Shown here piece after piece: positions 26,414 through 34,899 of a stretch of 64,000 nucleotides of DNA (its first letter is position 1; each line of letters begins with the position of its first letter). The DNA lies in NCBI GenBank assembly GCA_964506465.1, contig CAZDLM010000003.1:38707-102706 (forward strand). The letters are read 5' to 3'. The position numbers and the translations under genes are program-made. Origin of the DNA: UBA6109 sp964506465. GTDB lineage: Bacteria > Desulfobacterota > Syntrophia > Syntrophales > UBA6109. Below the pieces are notes generated by a model, which saw only the letters and a list, made by a program, of their open reading frames with translations, had not been told where the DNA came from and searched no databases.

Positions 26414-26976
26414 CGGGGGAGCCCGAAGGGGCGCCATGGAAACATGTCGTCATCAACTTGAGCTTGTCACGGTGAGCCTGCAAACCGCAAAAGATGTCAT
26501 TCCCTGAGTTCTCCTGACGTCGATCTTTCTTCGTTGACGGCTTCCCCTGCTCAGTACTCGCGCGCACCGGGCGGACCGTATCATCGCCGGAGTTGCTACG
26601 CTGAGAAATGTTTTCTTACTACATTGATTTCAAATGTGAATCGTGATAGAGAAGCGGGCAACCAACGAGAGCCGTTGAAGCGGTTCCATCCCGTACGACC
26701 ATGCTGGAGGGAAGTGTGGAAGATCCGAGTTTGTTTACGCAGGGAGCCGCTTCATTTGTTTTACCCATTCATCGTCAGATTATACGGCAACATACCGAAG
26801 AAGTTCAGATCCCTCATCTTTAACTAGAAGTTAACGATCGGCCCATTTTGAGAGACGATCACGAAGACGCACAGCAGGAAACTCTGCGGCTCAGGGCGCG
26901 AGTTTGAGTTTCCGTCGAGCATTTTCAAATCATATGAAAGGAAACGGAACCGATCAAGAGACGAACCGACATACCA
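26414..26976. other. Intergenic, no gene seen
   Basis: 563 nt with no ORF that looks coding: codon use is poor in the short frames and no family match was recognised. GC is lower than in the flanking core. It lies within the segment bounded by tRNA-Glu 3'-end repeats and may be decayed mobile DNA. Confidence 0.55.
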
Positions 26977-27960
26977 GTGCTGCTGCTCCACAATGTCAAT
27001 CCCGCCTGGAGTCCGGCGGAAAAGACCGCCGCTATTACCGCCGCGGAATATCTCAGCGTGGAACTGAGCAGAGAAGGACATCCGGTTGAGAGCCTCCGCG
27101 TCACCGACCCGGCACTTACCGAAATTCTTCAATCGTTCAATCCTGAGGAATTCATTGTTTTCAACTGGTGCGAAGAGTTGCCCGGCAGGTCCCGAAGCGA
27201 GGCAGAGGTCGTTCGAATCCTCGATGAGCTCAATTTCATCTATACCGGTTCATCCCATGATGTTCTTTCTTTCAGTTGGGACAAGGCAGCAACCAAGGAG
27301 TTATTGCATCAGCACAACATTCCGACGCCGGCCTGGGGAGTTTTTGACGACGGCAGCGGAGTCGATCATTGGGAGTGTTTCCCTGCCATCGTCAAGCCCG
27401 CTTTCGAACATTGCAGCCTCGGCATCACCGCCGAATCCGTGGTGATGGATTCGCGCGCCCTCAAGTCCCGCGTTGCCTTCGTGCATGATACTTTCGAACA
27501 GCCCGCCATCGTCGAAGATTTCATCGACGGACGCGAGTTCCATGTAACACTTCTGGGAAATGGATTTCTCCGCGCTCTCCCCGCGGCCGAAATGAGTTTC
27601 AATGCCCTTGACAACATGACGGACCGACTCTGCACCTTCGACTCCAAATTCACCCCCGGTTCCCTTCACTATGAAAAAATCGAATTGCTGGTGCCGGCGC
27701 CGTTGGAGGAGGAGCAAATGCGGTCTCTGAACCGGACAGCGACGGAAGCCTACCGGGCGATGCGCTGCCGAGACTACGCCCGTATCGATCTGAGGATGAG
27801 AGACGGTCTCTACTATGTGCTCGATATCAATCCGAATCCCGACTTGAGTCCGGACACCAGCATGGTCTATGCGGCCAATGCCGCCGGGCTTTCATATGGA
27901 ATATTCGCCAGTTCGATGGTCAATCTTGCCGCGCAACGTCATCCGGTTTTTTCCATTTAG
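26977..27960 (+). CDS. ATP-grasp protein, D-Ala-D-Ala ligase-like
   Basis: A 327-residue ATP-grasp ligase resembling the D-alanine-D-alanine ligase group. It has the preATP-grasp start (VLLLHNVNPAW), the FNWCEELPG and FIYTGSSHDVLSFSWDKAATKELL segment, the nucleotide lobe (FPAIVKPAFEHCSLGI, PAIVEDFIDGREFHVTLLG) and metal-binding residues (YARIDLRMRDGLYYVLDINPNPDL). The ATP-binding core looks intact; the acceptor amino acid is not predictable. Ddl proper usually sits with mur genes, so this may make another dipeptide or modify a different substrate. The GTG start lacks a good ribosome-binding site, so it may start elsewhere. It is the only gene between the tRNA-Glu repeats. Confidence 0.75.
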   Translation: MLLLHNVNPAWSPAEKTAAITAAEYLSVELSREGHPVESLRVTDPALTEILQSFNPEEFIVFNWCEELPGRSRSEAEVVRILDELNFIYTGSSHDVLSFSWDKAATKELLHQHNIPTPAWGVFDDGSGVDHWECFPAIVKPAFEHCSLGITAESVVMDSRALKSRVAFVHDTFEQPAIVEDFIDGREFHVTLLGNGFLRALPAAEMSFNALDNMTDRLCTFDSKFTPGSLHYEKIELLVPAPLEEEQMRSLNRTATEAYRAMRCRDYARIDLRMRDGLYYVLDINPNPDLSPDTSMVYAANAAGLSYGIFASSMVNLAAQRHPVFSI

Positions 27961-28100
27961 ATATCCGTTGCGGAGTCCCTGGCATGTCCGGCTCAGAAGA
28001 ATATATCCAGGAGAGTTCGTTATTGTTTCATGGCGAGAAGCGGATATGGCGAGCGTTCTATTGGGGAGAGAAAGGTTCGGTGATTGGCTGGAGGGTTTCC

Positions 28101-28129
28101 CTCGAGTTCGAACCCCGGTGGGACCACCA
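28101..28129 (+). repeat. Direct repeat copy 2 (tRNA-Glu 3'-end fragment)
   Basis: 29 nt matching 26333-26361 with one mismatch, including the T-arm and the CCA. No 5' tRNA half precedes it, so this is a fragment and not a tRNA gene. Likely the far attachment site of an old insertion. Confidence 0.8.
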
Positions 28130-28138
28130 AATAGACCA

Positions 28139-28170
28139 AGGGCTTGGATGAACTCATCAAGCCCTTTTTC
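28139..28170 (+). terminator. Terminator following the tRNA-Glu fragment
   Basis: GGGCTTG (28140-28146) pairs with CAAGCCC (28158-28164), followed by five T residues. It probably is the original terminator of tRNA-Glu before the insertion; that is inference. Confidence 0.8.
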
Positions 28171-28257
28171 TCTTTCTGCTCTTCTCGCTCCACTCGGATA
28201 AATATCCTTGACTTCGGCCCTCCTGCGTCTTAGGGGGATTTCGGGTGAAAGATAATT

Positions 28258-29097
28258 ATGTTTGAGGAGCTCGAAAAAATAAACGAACGTCCCAAGCCAT
28301 TTGAGTTCTATACGGCATCCGACCTGTGGACGGATGAGCATACGTCGGAACAGATGCTCAGGTTCCACCTGAACGGGGACATTGACGTTTCGTCCCGGAA
28401 GACGGCTTTCATCGACCGATCGGTCGAATGGATCGTCTCCTATTTCGATGTCGGCAGCGGAACAAAGATCGCGGATTTCGGTTGCGGTCCGGGACTGTAT
28501 GCGACAAGGCTTGCTCAGAAGCAGGCAGATGTCACGGGGATCGATTTTTCAGGAAGATCGATTCAATATGCGCAGAAATCCGCGGCCGGCAAAGGGCTGT
28601 CGATCCACTACGTAAATCAGGATTACCTGGAATTTGAAACCAATGACCGATTTGATCTCATCCTGATGATCATGTGCGACTTCTGCGCCCTCGGTCCTGA
28701 GCAGAGGAAAAGAATCCTGGGCAAATTCCGCGAGATTCTTAAGCCAGGCGGCGCCGTGCTTCTGGATGTGTATTCGCTTAATGCCTTCGAGGAACGGGAA
28801 GAAAAGGCGCTTTATGAAGAGAACCTCCAAAGCGGCTTCTGGTCGCCCGGGAGGTACTATGGATTTCTCAATACCTTCAGGTACGAGAAGGAAAAGGTGG
28901 CCCTCGATAAGTACACCATCATCGAAGCGGCACGATCACGAACAGTCTATAATTGGCTGCAGTACTTCAGCCCTGAGCATCTGGAGGAGGAATGCAGACA
29001 GGGCGGTTTTGCCATTCAAGGTTATTATTCTGATGTCGCAGGGACGCCATTTGCACCTGAGGGCAAAGAATTCGCAGTCGTAGCGAAGAAGCTATAA
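28258..29097 (+). CDS. Class I SAM-dependent methyltransferase
   Basis: A 279-residue methyltransferase. After about 65 residues of N-terminal extension (TASDLWTDEHTSEQML) come motif I KIADFGCGPGLYATRLAQ, the acidic motif II VTGIDFSGRSI, motif IV DLILMIMCDFCAL, and LKPGGAVLLDVYSL. A C-terminal region (SPEHLEEECRQGGFAIQGYYSDVAGT) resembles small-molecule methyltransferases. It is alone on its transcript. GC is below that of the core, so it may have been acquired with the neighbouring segment. The substrate is unknown. Confidence 0.85.
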   Translation: MFEELEKINERPKPFEFYTASDLWTDEHTSEQMLRFHLNGDIDVSSRKTAFIDRSVEWIVSYFDVGSGTKIADFGCGPGLYATRLAQKQADVTGIDFSGRSIQYAQKSAAGKGLSIHYVNQDYLEFETNDRFDLILMIMCDFCALGPEQRKRILGKFREILKPGGAVLLDVYSLNAFEEREEKALYEENLQSGFWSPGRYYGFLNTFRYEKEKVALDKYTIIEAARSRTVYNWLQYFSPEHLEEECRQGGFAIQGYYSDVAGTPFAPEGKEFAVVAKKL

Positions 29098-29137
29098 ATA
29101 TCCTTGGGAGGAAAGCAACTGCAGGACGAGGGTGACG

Positions 29138-29395
29138 ATGGTCCGCACGCCGGAAGGTCGGTATCGGATCTCGTCGAAATACGACCACGGCGACAAGGAG
29201 GTTTGTCCTGTCCTGTCCTGTCCTGTCCTGTCCGATGTCCGGGTCGAAGGCAACACATTCACTTGGAGCTACCTGATCCCCTCCACCGGCTGGCGAAAAA
29301 CGATTACGGCAACCAGACGCGAAGGCGGGCAGATCTTCTTCCACCGGGCAAGCCAGCACCGGTCGAACAACGCCTTCATGAAGAAGGTGGACTGA
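29138..29395 (+). CDS. Small hypothetical protein with in-frame pentanucleotide repeat
   Basis: 85 residues (MVRTPEGRYRISSKYDHGDKEV... ending HRASQHRSNNAFMKKVD), with a weak GAGG site before the ATG. No family was recognised. The repeat TGTCC x6 lies in the middle and encodes CPVLSCPVLS. Changing the number of 5-nt units would shift the frame, so expression could vary by slippage. The tract is short, and the coding status itself is uncertain. Confidence 0.4.
   Translation: MVRTPEGRYRISSKYDHGDKEVCPVLSCPVLSDVRVEGNTFTWSYLIPSTGWRKTITATRREGGQIFFHRASQHRSNNAFMKKVD
29204..29233. repeat. Six tandem copies of TGTCC
   Basis: A perfect pentanucleotide microsatellite, 30 nt, inside the small ORF at 29138-29395. 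The unit is not a multiple of three, so any gain or loss would cause a frameshift. Confidence 0.9.
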
Positions 29396-29653
29396 GCCCT
29401 CAGCGGCATTCCGAATTTCAGCGTCTCCTGAGTCAGGTCCTTCCATCCCGGCGGCCGCGGCGGCAGGTCGGGGCGCCGGCAGGGAGCGGCTTCAGGAAAT
29501 GCACACATTGGCTTTGACTTGCAGTGCAGTCTTCTTTATATTCCCCCGAAAAGCTGCAGAATGTCGCGACGGTCCGAACGTGGACGGGACAAGGGTGCAG
29601 TGGGCAAGCGGCCCGGACGGGACCGCAGGAAGAGCAGTTGAAGGAGGTTGACG
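29396..29653. other. Intergenic, no gene seen
   Basis: 258 nt. Frames continue from upstream shadows but nothing looks coding. The AAGGAGG site for the next gene lies at 29641-29647. Confidence 0.5.
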
Positions 29654-30139
29654 ATGAAGAAGCTGTTTTGGGTGGGCGTATTGTTGGCGATAGCGGTGCT
29701 TCCGGCTGCGGCCGTCGCTCAGGACGAGATTACGATCTATCTCAACGACGGAAGGCACATGACCATTCCCTTCCGGGATATCTCGCGGATCGAATTCCGG
29801 TCGTCGGGGCAGGCGGCCGCCCCCTTCGGATTCGGACAGGGGATTTCCGTCGCGGGACAGTGGAAGACGAACCAGGGCGAGATCCAGCTTTCGCAGACGG
29901 GCAATCAGGTCACGGGAAGCTACCTCCCCGCCGAACACGGAGAACTGGTCGGAACCCTCTCCGGCAATACGGTGAACGGCTTCTGGATTGAAGACGCGTC
30001 GAGTACGAAATGTTCCGCTCCGAAAAACGGGCGCTATTACTGGGGCAGGTTCCGGTGGGTCTTTGACGGCAACCGTTTCAACGGGCAGTGGGGCTACTGC
30101 GAGGCGGAGCCGAACCAGGTGTGGACGGGATCCCGTTAG
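29654..30139 (+). CDS. Secreted protein of unknown function
   Basis: 161 residues with a clear signal peptide (MKKLFWVGVLLAIAVLPAAAVAQ, cleavage after AVA or AQ). The mature part has a short N-terminal segment (ITIYLNDGRHMTIPFRDISRIEF) and then a beta-rich domain with WKTNQGEIQLSQTGNQVTGSY, LVGTLSGNTVNGFW and NRFNGQWGYC, alternating G/N/W turns like lipocalin- or avidin-like small barrels. Two cysteines are present. The ATG at 29654 is chosen for its 6-nt spacing from AAGGAGG. It stands 188 nt upstream of the autotransporter, on the same strand. Confidence 0.7.
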   Translation: MKKLFWVGVLLAIAVLPAAAVAQDEITIYLNDGRHMTIPFRDISRIEFRSSGQAAAPFGFGQGISVAGQWKTNQGEIQLSQTGNQVTGSYLPAEHGELVGTLSGNTVNGFWIEDASSTKCSAPKNGRYYWGRFRWVFDGNRFNGQWGYCEAEPNQVWTGSR

Positions 30140-30327
30140 CCAGCCGCGAGCCCTGGAGCTGGAAAATATGGAGGGAGAGGATCTTCCTTCCTTCCATGCG
30201 GGAAAAATTCCGATGGAGGCCCGGCCGGATTCAAGAATTGCCTCGGCAGGGGCGGCTTTTCCGCCCTCGGGAAAGTCTCTCCCGGGGATCCCTCGAGGAT
30301 CCGCCGGGAGAAACTGCATGAAAGGGT

Positions 30328-33300
30328 ATGCCCTTGAAAAAATCCGCCCGCCGCTTGCTTGTTCCAGTCGTCTGGTCCCTTCTCCTTCTTCCCGCCTGCG
30401 GTTACGGCGCGTCGGCCTTCACGCCCGATGACCCCTACTTCTTGTATGACGCCACCCTGCGGCCGACCTTTCCGGGCCAGTGGCACCTGAAGAACACCGC
30501 GCCCGCCACGATCCTGTTCACGGATCCTTCCGACAAACAACAAACCACCATGGTGAACGCCGGCGTCAGCGCGAACCTGACGGGGGCCTGGAGTCTGGGA
30601 TACACGGGCAGCGGGGTCATCATCGGTATCGTCGACGACGGGGTGGACGGAACGAACTACGACCTCGCCTCGAACTACCGGTCCGATCTGAGCCGCAATT
30701 TCAGCGACGATGCAGACCTGGCGGCCGCCCCCCAAGGGCCCCAGCAACTGGGCGACAATCACGGTACGGCCGTGGCCGGCGTGGCCGCGGCGCGCGGCGG
30801 CAATAAATTGGGCGGAACGGGTGCGGCGCCCTTCGCTTCGATTGCCGGCCTCCGGATCAACATCGGCGACGCGGCGGACGGCGATCCCGATGTTTCGGCG
30901 AAGAACTACCGAGACGCCTACTACTGGTACAGCGGCGTCAATGCCTCAACCGGCGCCCGGCAATCGGCCGCGACAATCCGCGTGAAGAACCACAGCTACG
31001 GCCCCAGCACCCCCTTCTTCAACGAAGATCCGGACGGGAGCCTCCGGCTTGCGGTGAAGAGGACCGCGCTAAACAAGGTCATCCACGTCTGGTGCGCCGG
31101 CAACGACCGGGGCGCGGCGAACGAGGACTCGGCCAAGCAGCAGGTCATCGGCACTCCGTACGTCATCACCGTTGCGGCCCTGGGCAGCGACGGCAAGTTC
31201 GCCAATTACAGCAGCTTCGGCTCCAACGTTTTCGTCACCGCGCCTTCGAGCCGGAGCGATCTGACGGGATTCGGAATCACGACCACCGACCGGACGGGCG
31301 ACGGATACGGCTACAACCGCCATTCCGCGCAGAATCAGAAAGGAGACCGCACCGACGCCTTTTCCGACACGTCCTACACCAGCACCTTCGGCGGCACCTC
31401 TTCGTCCACCCCGCTGGTCAGCGGGATCATGGCGCTCGGCGTGCAGGCCAACGCCGCGATGGACATCCGCATGGCGCAGCACGTCCTCGTCCGGACGTCC
31501 GACGTCGTCGACGCCGCGGATGCCTCCGCCTCCAGTTCCGGCGGCTGGCGGACCAACGGCGCCGGCTTCCGCTTCAATCCCAATTACGGCTTCGGCAACA
31601 TCAACGCCGGGAAATTCGTGGAGACGCTCCGCAAGGTCGGCTATGTCACCGACCAGACGTCCCATACAACGGGCAGCGTCGCCGTCAACGCGGCGATTCC
31701 CGACAACAGCGCCGCGGGCCTCACCCGCACGTTCAGCCTCACCGCGGCCGAGCTGGACCAGCCGCTGGAGAGCATCGTGGTGGGATACACGTTCACCCAT
31801 ACGAGGCGGGGACAGTTGACGGGGACGATCGCTTCGCCCTCGGGGATGTCGAGCCGCCTCTTCTACTCCACGAAGGACCTTGCTGCCGAGAAGCAGGACA
31901 ACGCATCCGTGACGAACTTCTCGTGGGACTTCCTCAGTCACGCCTTCTGGGGGGAAAGCGGCATCGGCACCTGGACGGTCGGCCTGGCCGATCTGGTGGC
32001 CGGATACACGGGCACCTGGAACAGTTACAAGGTGACCCTCTACATGGGGAAGCTGGTCTTCATCAGCGACTCCAAAGTCACGCAGACCAACAACATCCGG
32101 GCATCTTCGTTTACCCTGATGGCGGATACGGCCTCCTTCGAAAACCCGGCGGGCCTGACGCTGGACGTGGAAGAGGACATCATCCTGTCGAACGGAGAGC
32201 TCATCGTCAACGGGACGGTGACGGAGGACCCCACCGATTATTCGAATGCCTTCTATATGGACGGCGGAACCCTCTCGGGGACGGGGTCGATCGACATCTC
32301 CGGCGGGTTCTTCCACAACGGCGGCACCATCAGCCCCGGGAATTCCATCGGCACCCTGACGATTACCGGGGACTACACCCAGGGAGCGGGGGCGACGCTG
32401 CATGCGGAAGTGGCCTCACCGGTGCTCAGCGACCTCCTAGCGGTCAACGGCTCCGCAAGCCTCGACGGCATCCTCAAGACCACTTGGACGGGCGGCGCCG
32501 TCCCGGACGTGAACGCGGTCTTCGGCAACATCCTCACGGCGACGGGCGGCGTGACGGGTTCCTTCAACACCCTTCTGACCAACATCACCCCGACCCGGGT
32601 CTTCAAGCCCCGCTACCTTGCCAACAGCGTCCACCTCGTCGTGGAGCGCGATTATGCGAATGCAAATCTCTCGTCCGTTCTCTCAGGCGACCAGGCCGCA
32701 GTCGGCGCGATGCTCAACAGCGTCGCCAACACGGCCGCGGGAACGACGGGGGACCTGGGCACGGTCCTGAATGCCGTCGACGACCTTTCGACCTACGGGG
32801 CCGTGGCGGCCGCCCTCGACTCGATGAAGCCCAAGGGGCAGGGGGCGATGTTCAACATGGGCGTTCAGGGGGCGTCCTTTCAGTCGGGAAATCTCGCCGG
32901 CCGCCTGGAAGAACTGCGGGCGGGCAGCCGCGGCCTGAGCGTCCGGGGGATCGCGCTGGCGATGAACGATTCGTATGATACCGCGAACGGCTGGACGCTC
33001 GCGGACGGCAGGCGGATGTCGGACGTCTCGGGATTGAACGGTCTCCTGTTCAGCCCCGACCAGCGTTGGGGCGTTTTCGCCGCCGGCAACTACGGGACGG
33101 GGGACAAGCGCGGAGACGACGCCTACAGCTTCCGGTCTTATGGGTTCACGATCGGCGCGGATTACCGGTTTTCGGACCGTTTCATCGCGGGGCTTGCCGC
33201 CGGCTCCTACCAGGCGCGCACGGACATCGACGACGGCGGCAGCAAGGCAAGATTGAACCACAGATCTCTGAGCGCCTACGGGACGTACCAGCGGGAAAGG

Positions 33301-33888
33301 CTGCACATCGACGGCCACTTCGGCTACGGGTGGAACCGCCATGACAACGACCGCAAGATCTCCTTCCCCGGGATCGCGCGGACGGCCCACTCCGAGCCCG
33401 GCGGCAGCCAGATCGAAGGATACGGCGGCGTCGGCTACGAAATCCCCTTCGGCCGGCTCCAGGTCATCCCGTCCCTTTCCCTGCAGTACGTGAAGTACCG
33501 CATCGATTCGTACGCTGAAACGGGCGCCGATTCACTCAACCTCAGCACGGATGCGCAGACCTCGGACTCTCTCCGGGGCAGTGCGGGCGGACGCGTCGGC
33601 TATGCCCTCCGTGCGGGAGCGGTCAAGGTTACGCCTTCCGTGTGGGCTTTTTACGCACGCGAATTCGGAGACACATCGGTGCCGGCCACGGTCCGCCTGG
33701 CCCAGGGGGGAGGTTCCTGCACGGTCACGGCCCATGCGTCCCCGCGGAGGGATTCCTTCCAGGCGGGCGCGGGCATCTCCCTGGGGGGACCCGCCGGCAT
33801 TTCCGCCTATCTGAACTACAACGCCGCTTTCGATCTCGAGAATTATCAGGATCACAGCATCGGCGCCGGCGTCCGCTGGGAATTCTGA
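30328..33888 (+). CDS. S8-family serine-protease autotransporter
   Basis: An 1186-residue type Va secretion protein. An N-terminal signal (about 1-30, with a possible lipobox LPAC at 21-24) is followed by a subtilisin-like domain with catalytic Asp103 (IVDDG), His145 (GDNHGTAVAG), Asn259 oxyanion (CAGND) and Ser358 (GGTSSSTP). A P/proprotein-convertase-like beta domain follows (about 445-590), then a short beta-helix (NGTVTE..GGTLSGTGSIDISGGFFHNGGTISPGNS) and a C-terminal autotransporter barrel of about 270 residues ending in ...WEF with the terminal Phe. It should cleave itself or surface proteins outside the cell. AAAGGG abuts the ATG at 30328, so an internal TTG (30334) could be the start. 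Confidence 0.92.
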   Translation: MPLKKSARRLLVPVVWSLLLLPACGYGASAFTPDDPYFLYDATLRPTFPGQWHLKNTAPATILFTDPSDKQQTTMVNAGVSANLTGAWSLGYTGSGVIIGIVDDGVDGTNYDLASNYRSDLSRNFSDDADLAAAPQGPQQLGDNHGTAVAGVAAARGGNKLGGTGAAPFASIAGLRINIGDAADGDPDVSAKNYRDAYYWYSGVNASTGARQSAATIRVKNHSYGPSTPFFNEDPDGSLRLAVKRTALNKVIHVWCAGNDRGAANEDSAKQQVIGTPYVITVAALGSDGKFANYSSFGSNVFVTAPSSRSDLTGFGITTTDRTGDGYGYNRHSAQNQKGDRTDAFSDTSYTSTFGGTSSSTPLVSGIMALGVQANAAMDIRMAQHVLVRTSDVVDAADASASSSGGWRTNGAGFRFNPNYGFGNINAGKFVETLRKVGYVTDQTSHTTGSVAVNAAIPDNSAAGLTRTFSLTAAELDQPLESIVVGYTFTHTRRGQLTGTIASPSGMSSRLFYSTKDLAAEKQDNASVTNFSWDFLSHAFWGESGIGTWTVGLADLVAGYTGTWNSYKVTLYMGKLVFISDSKVTQTNNIRASSFTLMADTASFENPAGLTLDVEEDIILSNGELIVNGTVTEDPTDYSNAFYMDGGTLSGTGSIDISGGFFHNGGTISPGNSIGTLTITGDYTQGAGATLHAEVASPVLSDLLAVNGSASLDGILKTTWTGGAVPDVNAVFGNILTATGGVTGSFNTLLTNITPTRVFKPRYLANSVHLVVERDYANANLSSVLSGDQAAVGAMLNSVANTAAGTTGDLGTVLNAVDDLSTYGAVAAALDSMKPKGQGAMFNMGVQGASFQSGNLAGRLEELRAGSRGLSVRGIALAMNDSYDTANGWTLADGRRMSDVSGLNGLLFSPDQRWGVFAAGNYGTGDKRGDDAYSFRSYGFTIGADYRFSDRFIAGLAAGSYQARTDIDDGGSKARLNHRSLSAYGTYQRERLHIDGHFGYGWNRHDNDRKISFPGIARTAHSEPGGSQIEGYGGVGYEIPFGRLQVIPSLSLQYVKYRIDSYAETGADSLNLSTDAQTSDSLRGSAGGRVGYALRAGAVKVTPSVWAFYAREFGDTSVPATVRLAQGGGSCTVTAHASPRRDSFQAGAGISLGGPAGISAYLNYNAAFDLENYQDHSIGAGVRWEF

Positions 33889-33970
33889 GGAAGCGCCACC
33901 GGCATGCCCGGCGGGAAAAGGGCCGGCCCTGCCGATCCCGGGAGCCGGGTTGGAGTCGGGAATTTCCCTG

Positions 33971-33999
33971 TTGACGGGTTATCGGATTTTGTGTAAGGG
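33971..33999 (+). promoter_or_regulatory. Candidate promoter of tRNA-Gln
   Basis: TTGACG (33971-33976), 17-nt spacer, then a weak TAAGGG hexamer, 17 nt before the tRNA. Only the -35 is convincing. Confidence 0.4.
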
Positions 34000-34016
34000 A
34001 AGGGCCTCTGCCGGAT

Positions 34017-34090
34017 TGGGGGATCGTTCAATGGCAGGACAACGGACTCTGACTCCGTGAATCAAGGTTCGAATCCTTGTCCCCCAGCCA
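34017..34090 (+). tRNA. tRNA-Gln(CTG)
   Basis: A 74-nt cloverleaf: acceptor TGGGGGA pairing with TCCCCCA, anticodon stem ACGGA/TCCGT around CTCTGAC, anticodon CTG, T-arm with GGTTCGAATCC, and encoded CCA. It fits a direct glutaminylation route together with glnS at 37.6 kb. Confidence 0.96.
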
Positions 34091-34101
34091 AATAATTACG
34101 A

Positions 34102-34136
34102 GGGGTTAAGCGACATCCAGCTTAACCCTTTCTGTT
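34102..34136 (+). terminator. Terminator after tRNA-Gln
   Basis: GGGTTAAGC (34103-34111) pairs perfectly with GCTTAACCC (34120-34128), followed by a T-rich stretch. Confidence 0.85.
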
Positions 34137-34407
34137 TCGGATGATCTCATCTTGCCCGCTCCTTTACCGCTTTGGGTGCCGGTCTTACAGGATATCCTTT
34201 GCCCACATCGCTCAAACCCATCTGATCGGACGCGGCGCTCTGTTCACTCCGGCAACAATTCAGGCCATTTCCGCGAAGGCGGGAATTGTCTAGGTAGATT
34301 GTCCCTCTCTTTATTCTCCCAGTAAATCCTTATTGTTTTCGCAGATAAATGGACACTATGCTTATCCTGCATCAGGAACGAAGAATAACCTAAAGGAGAA
34401 AATAGCC

Positions 34408-34722
34408 ATGACGCAACCGTCCAGTACCAAGGTCCCGTTTACTGCAAATAATGTTGGCAAATGCATGTGCCCGAAATGTCCCGTACAGTCAAAGAGTCAG
34501 TGCGCCAGCGGGAAACTCGCCACGATCAAGGCGTCTCTGGCCAAGACACCTCTTGTTCGCGAAGACATTCCCGGGGTCTATTGTTCAACCGGCACCGCCG
34601 CATGCAGGGACCTCGATCCCAAACAGGCCTGCATCTGCGGGAGCTGCGCCGTTTTCAGTGAATATGACCTGGGCAAGGGAACACCTCTCGGATACTTCTG
34701 CCGGGACGGCTTTGCCAAATAG
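34408..34722 (+). CDS. DUF2769 cysteine-rich protein
   Basis: A 104-residue soluble protein rich in cysteine: CMCPKCPVQ, CASGK, VYCSTGTAACRD and CICGSCAVF. The VPFTANNVGKCMCPKCPVQ start and GYFCRDG end are those of the DUF2769 family, found in archaea and anaerobic bacteria, of unknown function. Spacing of the cysteines suggests zinc or Fe-S binding (inference). AAAGGAG lies 10 nt before the ATG; an upstream in-frame ATG is disfavoured. It stands alone. Confidence 0.8.
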   Translation: MTQPSSTKVPFTANNVGKCMCPKCPVQSKSQCASGKLATIKASLAKTPLVREDIPGVYCSTGTAACRDLDPKQACICGSCAVFSEYDLGKGTPLGYFCRDGFAK

Positions 34723-34899
34723 TCGTTGCCACTAAGATGGTACCCTCACGACGAACCACGGACACGGAGCCTTCATGGGCGTGTTCGGGATGTTCGCCGT
34801 CCCGTTCATGGTCTTTGTCATGCCGCCGGGTCCGACTGGATAATCAACGACTCCGCATGGACAGATGCATCCGTATCTCCTTGAAGGGGGCGCGGCAGT

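Noticed and set aside
29104..29517. 137-residue frame across the TGTCC repeat
   Set aside because: Its translation is Arg/Pro-rich without features; the 29138 frame has a better start site.
31069..32403. 444-residue minus-strand frame inside the autotransporter gene
   Set aside because: Antisense shadow of an intact S8 autotransporter.
34017..34136. tRNA-Gln as an attachment site
   Set aside because: No repeat of its 3' end was found in the window.
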